DNA of 64,000 nucleotides, from contig NZ_LNCI01000002.1 in assembly GCF_001509585.1 (NCBI RefSeq), positions 1 to 64,000 of the forward strand, read 5' to 3'. The position numbers were made by a program, and so were the translations under genes. Positions 37,575 through 47,443 of the stretch are shown piece after piece. The notes under the pieces are model-generated. The model was not told the origin of the DNA, did no database searches, and worked only from the letters and a program-made list of their open reading frames with translations. Origin of the DNA: Tropicimonas marinistellae (GTDB taxonomy: Bacteria > Pseudomonadota > Alphaproteobacteria > Rhodobacterales > Rhodobacteraceae). Each line of letters starts with the position of its first letter. Position 1 is the first letter of the stretch.

Positions 37575-39884
37575 ATGGCGGTCGCGCGCTCGGATCCAAC
37601 GAAATCTGGGTGGCGCAAACATCACGGGGCGCGAAGCTTGGCAGGCAGTTCCAGGCGTCTGAAATGGGAAACGATCGCTCGGCTGCGACGGATGCGCCGT
37701 GTGCAAACCACGGCGACTCTCGCTTTGGTTGTGCTCGGCCCTGTTCTCGTTGTCGGGACGTTCCTCCTGATGGGGCCGCTGGGGCAGGGGGCATCCTCTC
37801 CGGCATTGCGCCTCGTTCTGCTCATCGACCTCGTCTACATCCTCGCGGTTGCGACCCTCGTGCTTGGGCGCGTGATTGCGATGATCGGTGCGCGGCGGGC
37901 GGATTCGGCGGGGTCCAAGCTCCACCTGCGGTTGACCGGCGTCTTCGCCCTGATCGCGCTTCTGCCGGCGGTTCTGGTCGCGATCTTCGCCGGGCTGACG
38001 ATCAATATCGGTCTGGAGGGATGGTTCTCGGACCGGGTGCGCAATGTCGTTGGCGCTTCCCTGTCTGCCGCCGAGGCCTATGAAACCGAGCATGTGCGCG
38101 ATCTGCGGCAGGATGCGCAGGGGCTTGCCGCCTATCTCGATGCTGCCGGGAGCACGACACTCGGCTTGTCGGATGGCGAGGTGCGCCAGTTCCTGACCCA
38201 GGGGCAGGCGCAAATCCAGCGCGGCCTGCGCGAAGCCTACGTGATTGATTCCTCGGGCCAGCTTCGCTCACGCGGCGAACGCTCCTATCTGTTCGACTAC
38301 GAGCAGCCGACGGCCGACCAGATCGCACGCGCCGAGGCCGGCGAAACCGTGATGATCGAGGATTGGGATATCAACGAGTTCCGCGCGCTCGTGAAACTCG
38401 ATTCCTTCACGGACCGATACCTCTATGTCAGCCGCGATGTGGATGGCAACATTCTCTCCCTGCTCGACGAGACACAGGAATCAATTCGCCTTTACAACCA
38501 GTTGGAAGATGAGCGCGGGCGCATCCTGTTCGAGTTCTCGTTACTCTACCTAGGGTTCGCGCTGATCCTCATCCTGGCGGCGATCTGGCTGGGGCTGTGG
38601 TTCGCCGAACGGCTTTCGCGCCCGATTGGCCGCCTTGCCGCCGCCGCCGGCGAAGTGGGGCGCGGCGACCTGTCGGTGCAGGTGCGCGAGGAGCAGGGAG
38701 ACGACGAGATCGCGACCCTTGGCCGGGTCTTCAACCAGATGACCCGCCAACTCAGTGCGCAGCGGCAAACGTTGCTTGAAACCAACGCGCAGATCGAGGC
38801 GCGGCGGCGCCTGTTCGAAACGGTTCTGACATCGGTAACCGCCGGCGTGATCGGTCTCGACCCGGACGGGCGCGTGGATTTCATGAACCCGGCGGCCGTG
38901 CGGTTGCTGCAACTCGACGCCGGCGCCGGAGATCATCACGATGCCCTTGCGAAGGCGGTTCCGGAATTCGCCGGCCTGCTTGCACGATTGCGGTCGGATG
39001 ACCGGGGCGTCACTCAGGATGAAATCCGAATAACGCGAGACGGAAAACTGGAAAACCTGCTGGTGCGCCTGGCCGAACGGCGTTCTGTCGAGGGCACGCT
39101 GGAAGGCTACGTTGTGGCATTTGACGACGTCACGGAGCTTGTAACCGCGCAGCGGATGGCCGCATGGGGAGATGTGGCGCGGCGGATCGCACACGAGATC
39201 AAGAACCCACTGACGCCGATCCAGCTTTCGGCAGAGCGACTGAAGCGGAAGTTCGCCCGCAAGCTGGACGCGGAGGACGCCGAGGCGCTCACGTCGATGA
39301 CCGATGTCATCGTGCGCCAGACCGACGATCTGCGGCGCATCGTCGATGAATTCTCGAAGTTCGCCCGGATGCCGGAACCGGACCGTCGGGACTCCGACCT
39401 GACGAAGCTGGTACGCGATGCGGTGACGTTGCAGCACCAACAGCTTGGCGAGGCTCTGCACTGGGATCTGCCGGACGCTCCGACCCCCGTTACGGTGGAC
39501 GAGACGATGATCGGTCAGGCTCTGACGAACCTCATCAAGAATGGTGGTGAGGCGATTGAAAGCCTTGAGGAAAAAGGCGCACCAGATGGGTTCGTGCCGG
39601 AAATACGGGTCAGCCTGGTTCAGGAAGGTCCGCTAGGGATCATCCGGATCGCCGACAATGGAATTGGCCTTCCGGAAGATAGAGGGCGCTTGTTCGAGCC
39701 CTATGTAACCACTCGGTCGAAGGGAACGGGCCTCGGCCTTCCGATCGTGAAGAAGATTATCGAGGAACATGGCGGCACGCTCGAATTGCGGGACGCCCCG
39801 GTATTTGAAGGAAATGCGCACTTCGGTGCGTTGGCAGAAATCCGGCTGCCCTGCGCAGCCACGCTCGACCAAGCAGCCGAGTGA
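37575..39884 (+). CDS. ntrY: Nitrogen regulation sensor histidine kinase NtrY
   Basis: NtrY is the membrane kinase partner of NtrX, linked in alphaproteobacteria to nitrogen, redox and envelope signalling. The 769-residue protein has three N-terminal helices (within about 45-145), a periplasmic region, a fourth helix (about 312-340), a HAMP linker (SRPIGRLAAAAGEVGRGDLSV), a PAS domain (VTAGVIGLDPDGRVDFMNPAA), the H-box RRIAHEIKNPLTPIQLSAERL and ATPase motifs LIKNGGEAIE and RSKGTGLGLPIVKKIIEEHGG. The first ATG is used; a shorter start within the first 40 residues is possible. Confidence 0.94.
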   Translation: MAVARSDPTKSGWRKHHGARSLAGSSRRLKWETIARLRRMRRVQTTATLALVVLGPVLVVGTFLLMGPLGQGASSPALRLVLLIDLVYILAVATLVLGRVIAMIGARRADSAGSKLHLRLTGVFALIALLPAVLVAIFAGLTINIGLEGWFSDRVRNVVGASLSAAEAYETEHVRDLRQDAQGLAAYLDAAGSTTLGLSDGEVRQFLTQGQAQIQRGLREAYVIDSSGQLRSRGERSYLFDYEQPTADQIARAEAGETVMIEDWDINEFRALVKLDSFTDRYLYVSRDVDGNILSLLDETQESIRLYNQLEDERGRILFEFSLLYLGFALILILAAIWLGLWFAERLSRPIGRLAAAAGEVGRGDLSVQVREEQGDDEIATLGRVFNQMTRQLSAQRQTLLETNAQIEARRRLFETVLTSVTAGVIGLDPDGRVDFMNPAAVRLLQLDAGAGDHHDALAKAVPEFAGLLARLRSDDRGVTQDEIRITRDGKLENLLVRLAERRSVEGTLEGYVVAFDDVTELVTAQRMAAWGDVARRIAHEIKNPLTPIQLSAERLKRKFARKLDAEDAEALTSMTDVIVRQTDDLRRIVDEFSKFARMPEPDRRDSDLTKLVRDAVTLQHQQLGEALHWDLPDAPTPVTVDETMIGQALTNLIKNGGEAIESLEEKGAPDGFVPEIRVSLVQEGPLGIIRIADNGIGLPEDRGRLFEPYVTTRSKGTGLGLPIVKKIIEEHGGTLELRDAPVFEGNAHFGALAEIRLPCAATLDQAAE

Positions 39885-39908
39885 GAAAACTTGAGGGAGA
39901 TCAGGAAT

Positions 39909-41321
39909 ATGGGCGACATTCTTATCACCGATGACGAACGCGATATCCGGGAGTTGATCGGCGACATCCTCCGTGACGAGGGCTTCAGCGTGCGGCTGGC
40001 CGCAAACTCCGAGGAGTGCATGAACGCCATCGAGGAGGAGCCGCCTGCGTTGATGATCCTCGACATCTGGCTCAAGGACAGCAAGATGGACGGGATCGAC
40101 ATCCTGAAATCCGTCAAGCGCGACCGTCCGGACATTCCGGTGGTGATCATCTCCGGGCACGGCAATATCGAGATCGCCGTCGCCGCGATCAAGCAGGGCG
40201 CCTACGATTTCATCGAGAAGCCCTTCAATATCGACCAGCTTCTCGTGGTGATCCGTCGGGCAATGGAAACCTCGCGCCTGCGCCGGGAAAACACCGAGCT
40301 GCGCCGCAAGGACGTCTCGACCGCGGAAATGATCGGTTCCAGCGCGGCATTCAAATCCCTGAAATCGCATCTCGACAAGGTCACGCGGTCGAACGGCCGG
40401 GTGATGCTGACTGGCCCCGCCGGCGCCGGAAAGGAAGTGGCCGCGCGCTACATTCACGCCAATTCCAACCGGGCCGACGCCCCGTTCGTATCGGTCAACT
40501 CGGCCTCCATCGAGCCAGAGCGCATGGAAGAGGTCCTCTTCGGACGGGAGGGCGTGGACCGAGGCGTGGAGCCCGGTCTGCTGGAAGAAGCGCATGGTGG
40601 CGTGCTCTATTTCGACGAGATTGCCGACATGCCGCTGGGCACCCAGTCCAAGATCCTCCGGGTGCTGGTCGATCAGCAGTTCCAGCGCGTTGGCGGCTCC
40701 GACAAGGTTCGGGTGGATATCCGCGTGATCTCCTCCACGAACCGCGACCTCGAAAGCGAGATTGCTGCGGGCAATTTTCGGCAGGAGCTGTATCATCGCC
40801 TCAATGTCGTGCCGATCCGCGTTCCAGGTCTGGACGAGCGCCGCGAAGACATCCCCGAACTGGCGCGGCATTTCATCGACGGGTTCAACGCCTCCCAGGG
40901 TCTGCCCCTGCGGGAGTTGAGCGATGAGGCCGAAGCGCTGCTGCAGACAATGCATCTGCCCGGGAATGTGCGCCAGCTCAAGAACGTGATCGAACGCGTG
41001 CTGATCCTGGGCGAGGGCAGCGCGGCCATCGCGGTGCGCGAGCTCGAGGGCGCGGATTCCAACGAAGCGGATGATGGGCGCGTGGTCCTCTCCGGTGCGT
41101 TGGCGACCCTGCCGCTGCGTGAGGCGCGCGAGTTGTTCGAGCGCGAGTACCTCCTGACCCAGATCAATCGGTTTGGCGGCAACATCAGCCGGACGGCGAC
41201 GTTCGTCGGCATGGAGCGTTCGGCGCTCCACCGCAAATTGAAGTCGCTCGGCGTCGTTACCTCGTCGAAGGCCGGGACGCGGGTCGCGCATGTCGAGGCG
41301 TCGTCGCAGGCGGCAGAGTAG
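39909..41321 (+). CDS. ntrX: Nitrogen response regulator NtrX without GAFTGA
   Basis: The 470-residue response regulator has a receiver domain (ILITDDERDIRELIGDIL, phospho-Asp52 in ILDIWLKDSKMDG) and an AAA+ domain with Walker A GPAGAGKE (169-176) and Walker B GGVLYFDEIADMP. A Fis-type helix-turn-helix is at the end (ISRTATFVGMERSALHRKLKSLG). In the L1 position the sequence goes from VLFGREG to VDRGVEPGLLEEAHGG, so GAFTGA is missing here too. The ATG at 39909 follows AGGA; a TTG 18 bases earlier is in frame. It starts 24 bases after ntrY. Confidence 0.94.
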   Translation: MGDILITDDERDIRELIGDILRDEGFSVRLAANSEECMNAIEEEPPALMILDIWLKDSKMDGIDILKSVKRDRPDIPVVIISGHGNIEIAVAAIKQGAYDFIEKPFNIDQLLVVIRRAMETSRLRRENTELRRKDVSTAEMIGSSAAFKSLKSHLDKVTRSNGRVMLTGPAGAGKEVAARYIHANSNRADAPFVSVNSASIEPERMEEVLFGREGVDRGVEPGLLEEAHGGVLYFDEIADMPLGTQSKILRVLVDQQFQRVGGSDKVRVDIRVISSTNRDLESEIAAGNFRQELYHRLNVVPIRVPGLDERREDIPELARHFIDGFNASQGLPLRELSDEAEALLQTMHLPGNVRQLKNVIERVLILGEGSAAIAVRELEGADSNEADDGRVVLSGALATLPLREARELFEREYLLTQINRFGGNISRTATFVGMERSALHRKLKSLGVVTSSKAGTRVAHVEASSQAAE

Positions 41322-41473
41322 GGCGCTGTTCCAGACTGCCCCGCAAGAGTTTGCAGGTTGCGCGTTGGAACCTTCGCACCACTCTTGCGCGGGCTGCCGC
41401 AGGTCGGGGCGTTGACGCCCCCCGTGCGCTCTGCCATGCCTGTTGCAACCGCGAATGATCATGGGCCGGAGCG

Positions 41474-42850
41474 ATGAAGGTCATCATCTGTGGGGCGGGT
41501 CAGGTCGGCTGGCAGATCGCCCGGCACCTCGCCAGTGAGCAGAACGACGTCACTGTTGTCGACAACAATGCTGATCTGGTGCGCCGTGCAACAGACACGT
41601 TGGACGTTGCCGGTATCGCCGGATTCGCAAGTTACCCGGACGTGCTCGACCGCGCGGGCGCGCGCGATGCCGACATGGTAATCGCCGCAACCCATTCGGA
41701 CGAGGTCAACATGGTCACCTGCCAGGTGGCCCACTCGGTGTTTGGCGTCACGCGCAAGATCGCCCGCCTGCGTGCGCAATCCTACCTGGAGGCGATTTAT
41801 CGCGACCTCTACAAGCGCGATCACATGCCGATCGACGTCGTCATCAGCCCCGAGCGCGAGGTGGCCGAGGCGGCGCTCCAGCGAATTGCGGCACCCGCAA
41901 CATTCGATACGGAGAGCTTCCTGGACGATCAGGTGCAGCTTCTGGGCATCCACCTCGATCCGGATTGCCCCGTTCTGAATACCCCGCTTCGCCAGTTGAC
42001 CGATCTGTTCTCGACCCTCCGGGCCATGGTTGTGGGGGTGCGGCGCGAGGGTACGCTCTTTGCGCCGGAGCCGGGGGATCAGCTCTTCGTCGAGGATCAG
42101 GTCTATCTCGCCGCGCATCGTGAAGACGTGAAGCGGACGCTGGAGATCTTCGGTAAACCGACCCGACGGCAAGAACGTGTGGTCATCGTCGGGGCCGGCA
42201 ACGTCGGCCTTGCCGTGGCCAAGGCGCTGGAGAAGAGCGAGACCCGCATTCGCGCCAGGGTGATCGAACGGGACAGGGCGCGCGCGGAGCACGCGGCAGA
42301 TGCACTGGAGCGAACGATTGTGCTCAATGGCGACGGCATGGACAGCGAGGTGCTTGCGGAAGCGAGCGTGGGGCGGGCGGATGCCGTGGTTTGTGTAACA
42401 GACGACGACAAGGTCAATCTGCTCGCGGCCGTGCGCGCGAAGACGGCAGGGTGCAAGATGGCGATCGCCTTGGTCAACGATCCAACCCTCGTTACCCTGA
42501 TGGAACCGCTCGGGATCGACGCCTACGTCAATCCGCGCGCGACGACCGTCAGCTCGATCCTTCGCCATATCCGGCATGGCCGCGTCAGGGGCGTCTATTC
42601 CATCGGTGATGCGGAGGCCGAAGTAATCGAGGCACAGGTGCTGTCGACCTCACCCATATCCGGTAAATCGCTGCGCGAGGTGGATTTTCCGGAGGGCGCG
42701 CTGCTCGGCGCGATCAAGCGGGACGACGAGATTCTGATGCCGGACGGCAGTACGCGCATCCTCGAGGGGGACATCGTGATGATCTTTGCCATGGCCGACG
42801 ACGTGCCCGAGGTGGAGCGGTTGCTTCAGGTCTCCATCGATTTCTTCTGA
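41474..42850 (+). CDS. trkA: Trk system potassium transporter, NAD-binding subunit TrkA
   Basis: TrkA is the cytoplasmic gating subunit that binds TrkH and nucleotides. The 458-residue protein contains two RCK units in tandem: Rossmann motifs MKVIICGAGQVGWQIARHLASE at residue 1 and VVIVGAGNVGLAVAKALEKSE near 236, each followed by a TrkA_C domain (VQLLGIHLDPDCPVLN, EAQVLSTSPISGKSLRE). It lies 152 bases after ntrX and 14 bases before a trkH, the expected operon partner. Confidence 0.96.
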   Translation: MKVIICGAGQVGWQIARHLASEQNDVTVVDNNADLVRRATDTLDVAGIAGFASYPDVLDRAGARDADMVIAATHSDEVNMVTCQVAHSVFGVTRKIARLRAQSYLEAIYRDLYKRDHMPIDVVISPEREVAEAALQRIAAPATFDTESFLDDQVQLLGIHLDPDCPVLNTPLRQLTDLFSTLRAMVVGVRREGTLFAPEPGDQLFVEDQVYLAAHREDVKRTLEIFGKPTRRQERVVIVGAGNVGLAVAKALEKSETRIRARVIERDRARAEHAADALERTIVLNGDGMDSEVLAEASVGRADAVVCVTDDDKVNLLAAVRAKTAGCKMAIALVNDPTLVTLMEPLGIDAYVNPRATTVSSILRHIRHGRVRGVYSIGDAEAEVIEAQVLSTSPISGKSLREVDFPEGALLGAIKRDDEILMPDGSTRILEGDIVMIFAMADDVPEVERLLQVSIDFF

Positions 42851-42864
42851 GGCCGCGCCTCCCG

Positions 42865-44385
42865 ATGTTCCGTCTCTATGACCTTCCGTTGATCGTGCTC
42901 CTGATGGGGATCGGGGCCGCGGCGATGCTGGTGCCGGCGTTCCATGGGATTGCGGTCGGCGACTTGCGGGCGGCGCATGTCTTCGGCCTGTCGGCGGTGC
43001 TCTTCCTGTTTCTGACGGCGATCATTGCCGTTGCTGTCGCCAATCATCGATCCCGCAGCCTCGTCCGGAGCCACCTTGCCGCGCTGGCGGCCGCCTATAC
43101 GCTCTTGCCATTGATGCTGGCGGTGCCGTTTCAACAGGGTGTCCAGTCGACGACCTACATGAATGCCTGGGTCGAGATGGTGTCCTCGATCACCACCACC
43201 GGAGCGACCCTCTTCGCGCCCGAACGCTTGTCCTCGTCGCTGCACTTGTGGCGCGCCCTGGTGGGCTGGATGGGCGGTTTCCTGGCATGGGTTGCCGCCT
43301 TTGCGCTGATGGCACCGATGAATCTGGGCGGGTTCGAGGTGATCTCCTCGGGCACCGTCGGTGTGGGGGCGCGGCCCGGGCGCCGGGTCGGCGCGCTCGG
43401 TCTTGGCGACCCGCGCGAGCGGCTCTTGCGTTTCACGTTGCAATTGCTGCCGGTCTACGTGGGGCTGACGGCGCTCCTTTGGCTGGGGCTTGTCGCATTG
43501 GGCGAGGACGCGCTTGTCGCGGTCTGTCATGCCATGTCCACCATGGCCACCAGCGGGATCAGCCCGGTGGGTGGTATGGAGGGGGCGCAGGCCGGTCTGG
43601 CGGGCGAAGCGCTGATATTCGTCTTCTTTTCCTTCGCGATCACGCGCGTGACGTTCTCTGGGGCGTTTACGCCGCGTGGCGCCCGCAATCTCGCAGGTGA
43701 TCCGGAGGCCCGCATCGGCCTCGGATTGGTCATTCTGGTTCCGAGTTTTCTGTTCCTTCGGCATTGGATCGGCGCCTACGAGGTCGATACGATCGGCGAG
43801 TTGCCCTCGGCGTTGAACGTGCTTTGGGGGGCGACGTTCAGCGTTCTCTCTTTCTTGTCCACCGCCGGCTTTGTCAGCTCCGAATGGGATGTCGCCAGTG
43901 CCTGGTCGGGGTTGCGGACGCCAGGACTGGTGCTGTTGGGGCTGGCTCTGATCGGCGGCGGGGTGGCAACGACGGCCGGCGGTGTGAAGCTGCTTCGCGT
44001 TTTCGCGCTCTACAAACACTCGGAGCGGGAGATGGAGCGGCTGATCTATCCGAGTTCGGTCGGAGGCGCGAAACACGGAGGGCGGAGCATTCGCAAACAG
44101 GGGGCTTACGTCGCCTGGATTTTCTTCATGCTCTTCGCGCTGTCGCTGGCAGGCGTGTCGATGGCGCTCTCCGTCGCCGGTGCCGCGTTCGACGAATCCA
44201 TCGTCATGGCGGTTGCGGCGCTCTCCACGACGGGGCCAGCGGGCCACGTGGTCCTGGAGCACCCGGTGAGTTACGCGGCACTGAACGACCCCGGAAAGGT
44301 GGTTTTGGGGCTCGCAATGGCGCTTGGCCGGCTCGAGACGCTGGCGATTCTTGCGCTGTTCAACCCGCAGTTCTGGCGCAAATGA
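42865..44385 (+). CDS. trkH: TrkH family potassium uptake protein (second copy)
   Basis: This 506-residue membrane protein has the four TrkH pore loops: SSITTTGATLF, MSTMATSGISPV, LSFLSTAGFVSS and AALSTTGPAGHVV. It also carries TTAGGVKLLRVFALYKHSEREMERLIYP, typical of the TrkH linker between repeats. It probably partners with TrkA encoded 14 bases upstream. It is clearly different in sequence from the TrkH at 191-1639. The downstream gap to hfq is 159 bases. Confidence 0.93.
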   Translation: MFRLYDLPLIVLLMGIGAAAMLVPAFHGIAVGDLRAAHVFGLSAVLFLFLTAIIAVAVANHRSRSLVRSHLAALAAAYTLLPLMLAVPFQQGVQSTTYMNAWVEMVSSITTTGATLFAPERLSSSLHLWRALVGWMGGFLAWVAAFALMAPMNLGGFEVISSGTVGVGARPGRRVGALGLGDPRERLLRFTLQLLPVYVGLTALLWLGLVALGEDALVAVCHAMSTMATSGISPVGGMEGAQAGLAGEALIFVFFSFAITRVTFSGAFTPRGARNLAGDPEARIGLGLVILVPSFLFLRHWIGAYEVDTIGELPSALNVLWGATFSVLSFLSTAGFVSSEWDVASAWSGLRTPGLVLLGLALIGGGVATTAGGVKLLRVFALYKHSEREMERLIYPSSVGGAKHGGRSIRKQGAYVAWIFFMLFALSLAGVSMALSVAGAAFDESIVMAVAALSTTGPAGHVVLEHPVSYAALNDPGKVVLGLAMALGRLETLAILALFNPQFWRK

Positions 44386-44544
44386 GGGATATCCGTTGCC
44401 GCAGGTGCGAAATCGCGGGGGCATCCCGCTCAGAGGGGGCTGGAATCTGTCGCGATCCCATATCATAGTGGTCCCCGATGGGTGGCCTCCGCCCCGATAT
44501 GAGACATGGCATTTCGCCAACTATAACAAAACAAGGCAAGAATA

Positions 44545-44778
44545 ATGGCTGCAGATAAGCAGAACTTGCAGGATGCATTCCTTAACCACGTTCGCAAGAC
44601 CAAGGTGCCCGTTACGATCTTTTTGATCAACGGCGTCAAGTTGCAGGGTGTGATCACCTGGTTCGACAACTTCTGCGTGCTGCTACGCCGCGACGGACAG
44701 TCGCAGCTGGTCTACAAGCATGCAATTTCCACGATCATGCCGTCCCAACCGATCAACCTCTACGAGGGCGAAGACTGA
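44545..44778 (+). CDS. hfq: RNA chaperone Hfq
   Basis: The 77-residue protein is a full alphaproteobacterial Hfq, the hexameric Sm-like protein that pairs small RNAs with mRNAs. The Sm1 motif [27 protein letters not shown], with the proximal-face Gln, and the Sm2 motif [10 protein letters not shown] with the key Lys-His are intact. Its TGA overlaps the probable CTG start of hflX (CTGA), so the two are translationally linked. Confidence 0.97.
   Translation: MAADKQNLQDAFLNHVRKTKVPVTIFLINGVKLQGVITWFDNFCVLLRRDGQSQLVYKHAISTIMPSQPINLYEGED
44764..44768 (+). promoter_or_regulatory. Possible ribosome-binding site for hflX inside hfq
   Basis: GAGGG lies six bases before a CTG at 44775 that overlaps the hfq stop codon. 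No ATG, GTG or TTG occurs in the hflX frame between the hfq stop and 44898, so this site supports a non-standard start. Confidence 0.45.
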
Positions 44779-46082
44779 CCGAGTTCGAGAGCGGGGCCGG
44801 CCGCGGGGAGGACCGCGGGGACGGTCCTGCGGAACGCGCTCTGGTCCTTCACCCCGATATTCTCGGCGATCCCGACCGCCGCCCAGCGGCCGCGGGGTTG
44901 GCGGAGGCTGTGTCATTGGCTGCAGCCCTGCCGGGGTTGACCATCGTCGGTGGCGAGGTCGTGCCCCTGCGCACGCCGCAGCCCGGCACGCTCTTCGGAT
45001 CGGGCAAGCTCGACGAGTTGAAAGCGCGGATCGAGGCCGACGAGGTCGGGCTGGTTCTGGTGGACGGGCCGGTCACCCCCGTGCAGCAGCGCAATCTGGA
45101 AAAGGAATGGGGCGTCAAGCTCCTGGACCGGACCGGACTCATTCTGGAGATTTTCGCAGACCGCGCGGCCACCCGTGAGGGGGTGCTGCAGGTGGAACTC
45201 GCCGCGCTCTCCTATCAGCGCACCCGGCTTGTACGGGCATGGACCCACCTGGAACGCCAGCGCGGCGGGCTTGGCTTCGTCGGTGGGCCGGGTGAAACGC
45301 AGATCGAGGCGGACCGCCGCGCCATTGACGAGGCGATCACCCGCATCCGCCGGCAACTGGAAAAGGTCGTGAAGACGCGAGCCCTGCACCGGGCGTCGCG
45401 TGCCAAGGTGCCGTTCCCGGTCGTGGCTCTGGTGGGCTACACCAATGCCGGCAAATCGACGCTCTTCAACCGCCTGACCGGTGCGGAGGTCCTCGCCAAG
45501 GACATGCTCTTCGCCACGCTCGACCCAACGATGCGGGGGGTGACGCTGACGTCTGGGCAGAAGGTGATCCTGTCGGACACGGTTGGTTTCATCTCCGACT
45601 TGCCGACGCAGCTCGTGGCGGCATTCCGCGCCACGCTGGAGGAGGTACTCGCGGCCGACTTGATCGTTCATGTGCGGGATATCAGCCATGCCGAGACGGA
45701 TGCGCAGGCCGAGGACGTTGAGTCGATCCTGCACGAGTTGGGCGTGTCCGACGAAACGCCGCGCATCGAGGTCTGGAACAAGATGGACCTCTTGCAAGAG
45801 GCGGAGCGCGAGCCCCTCGAAACCCTTGCAGCGCGGCGCCCGGATGTCCTGACCATCTCGGCGTGGACCGGGCTGGGAATGGATGGGCTGGTCGCTGCTA
45901 TCACCGAGGCGCTCGACGGGGTGCGCAGCGACGACGTCTTGCATCTGCCGTTTTCCGAGGGCCGGAAGCACGCATGGCTGCATGAACGCAAGGTCGTGAC
46001 CGATGAGCGGCAAGGCGCGGATGGCTGGGAGATCGAAGTGCGCTGGACGGCGCGGCAACGCGAGGCGTTCGGGCGTCTATGA
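44775..46082 (+). CDS. hflX: GTPase HflX
   Basis: HflX is a ribosome-splitting GTPase. The clear family sequence runs from [10 protein letters not shown] near the start through [33 protein letters not shown] (spread over several conserved blocks), [18 protein letters not shown] and the G1 motif [12 protein letters not shown], with DTVGFI as G3 and NKMD as G4. The conserved ALVLHPDI segment lies upstream of the first standard start (TTG 44898), so the true start must be earlier. CTG at 44775, overlapping the hfq TGA, gives 435 residues beginning (M)TEFESG. The 3' end is certain; the start is inferred. Confidence 0.88.
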   Translation: MTEFESGAGRGEDRGDGPAERALVLHPDILGDPDRRPAAAGLAEAVSLAAALPGLTIVGGEVVPLRTPQPGTLFGSGKLDELKARIEADEVGLVLVDGPVTPVQQRNLEKEWGVKLLDRTGLILEIFADRAATREGVLQVELAALSYQRTRLVRAWTHLERQRGGLGFVGGPGETQIEADRRAIDEAITRIRRQLEKVVKTRALHRASRAKVPFPVVALVGYTNAGKSTLFNRLTGAEVLAKDMLFATLDPTMRGVTLTSGQKVILSDTVGFISDLPTQLVAAFRATLEEVLAADLIVHVRDISHAETDAQAEDVESILHELGVSDETPRIEVWNKMDLLQEAEREPLETLAARRPDVLTISAWTGLGMDGLVAAITEALDGVRSDDVLHLPFSEGRKHAWLHERKVVTDERQGADGWEIEVRWTARQREAFGRL

Positions 46083-46269
46083 TCGCAATCGGTGGCGTGA
46101 ACGCGGCTACAAGGTTTCGTGATACTGGAAGCTTAGCGCCTGTCCCCTATTGTAGGCATGATACCTTTGGTTCGATCAGCGGCTATGGCGGGGGCAGTGC
46201 CCTGCCGCGTCGGTCGGCAACCGGTCCGTGAAACGCAAACAGAACGGCGGTGACCGTTAGGAGGATGGG

Positions 46270-46731
46270 ATGCGTCGATTGGGGGCGAGTATTGCGCTTC
46301 TCGGCTTTGTCGCCGGGTTGCTGACGCCGCTCGCGGCGGGTGCAGATCTCGACAGGAATTACCGCGCCACCAACACGATGCGGGTAAATTACATCCCCGG
46401 CTATCCTGGAATGTTCGAGGTCTTTCACAGGATGAATGCCGCTGCACCGGACTACTGGTGCGCCGCTGCGGACTATGTACGCCGGTTCGCGCCGGACAAG
46501 GGGCGCACGCCAATATACGTTCTACGGGGCGTTGGGCGGGGCGTGACCTTGCCCAACCAGCGCTCGGTCGTGTTCACCGTTGCGCCATCGCCCGAGGTCG
46601 AGGCCTCGTCGGAGGCGGCGACGGGGCTTTCCCTGAGTGTTTCGAACGTGGGCGAGCGCCGGACGGCGGCGCATGGCTTCACGGGATGCACGGACAGCCG
46701 TCGGAAATTCCGGCGCGGCGGCTTCCGGTAG
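46270..46731 (+). CDS. Small secreted protein of unknown function
   Basis: The 153-residue product starts after a strong AGGAGG site. It has a signal peptide (MRRLGASIALLGFVAGLLTPLAAGA) and a mature part of about 128 residues with three cysteines (WCAAADYVRRF, GFTGCTDSR). Segments such as APDYWCAAADYVRRFAPDKGRTPIYVLRG suggest a compact disulfide-stabilised periplasmic domain. No known family is recognised. It stands alone between hflX and yjbQ. Confidence 0.65.
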   Translation: MRRLGASIALLGFVAGLLTPLAAGADLDRNYRATNTMRVNYIPGYPGMFEVFHRMNAAAPDYWCAAADYVRRFAPDKGRTPIYVLRGVGRGVTLPNQRSVVFTVAPSPEVEASSEAATGLSLSVSNVGERRTAAHGFTGCTDSRRKFRRGGFR

Positions 46732-46858
46732 CGCGCATCCGGAGTCGATTGTGCGGATCGACCGCGCCTTGAAGCCCTATCTCCGAGGCACGGTCGGCCC
46801 CATGGCCCGGGCCGACGCGCTTGCAACGCCCCGGGACAAGCTGCATCGTCCCGACATC

Positions 46859-47275
46859 ATGCAAACCACCTTCACCATTTCCACCCGCGGACCGGGCCTC
46901 TACGAATTCACGTCCGAAATCGCCAACTGGGTGGCGGCGCAGCCCGTGGACACGGGCTTGCTCACGCTATTGGTGCGCCATACATCGGCCTCCTTGCTGA
47001 TACAGGAAAACGCCGATCCCGAAGTGCGCGACGACCTCACGGCGTTCTTTCATCGCCTCGTACCGCCGACAACCGATCCCTCCATGAGCTACCTTCAACA
47101 CACCTACGAAGGCCCCGACGATATGCCCGCCCATATCAAGGCCGCACTTCTGCCGGTGTCGCTCGGAATTCCCGTTTCCGCCGGGCGTATGGCACTCGGC
47201 ACATGGCAAGGCATCTATCTCTTTGAACACCGCACACGTCCGCACCAGCGTGACGTGGTCGCGCATCTCGGCTAG
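46859..47275 (+). CDS. YjbQ family protein (secondary thiamine-phosphate synthase type)
   Basis: The 138-residue protein matches the UPF0047/YjbQ family: LLVRHTSASLLIQENADPEVRDDL with the conserved His, PDDMPAHIKAALL and LALGTWQGIYLFEHR-like text near the end. Family members show weak thiamine-phosphate synthase activity, but the main role is not settled. The start at 46859 gives the standard N-terminus (MQTTFTISTRGPGLYEFT). A hairpin overlaps the stop codon. Confidence 0.9.
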   Translation: MQTTFTISTRGPGLYEFTSEIANWVAAQPVDTGLLTLLVRHTSASLLIQENADPEVRDDLTAFFHRLVPPTTDPSMSYLQHTYEGPDDMPAHIKAALLPVSLGIPVSAGRMALGTWQGIYLFEHRTRPHQRDVVAHLG

Positions 47276-47297
47276 CGCCTGCACAGCGCAGGGCTAG
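47272..47297 (+). terminator. Hairpin at the yjbQ stop
   Basis: CTAGC plus CCTGC (47272-47282, with one bulged G) pairs with GCAGG plus GCTAG (47288-47297) around a 5-base loop, giving a 10-bp stem that includes the stop codon. No T-run follows. Confidence 0.4.
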
Positions 47298-47443
47298 ATG
47301 TGGGTGCCGTGTGGCCAGAATATCCTGTAGGTTTCCCCCAGATGCGGTGTTTCAACATACCCTCTACCCAAGCCATGGCACATTCCCTATAGTCGGACCA
47401 ACGAGAAGGGGGCGACCCCTGGTGCAGAGGTGAGGGGGACGCG

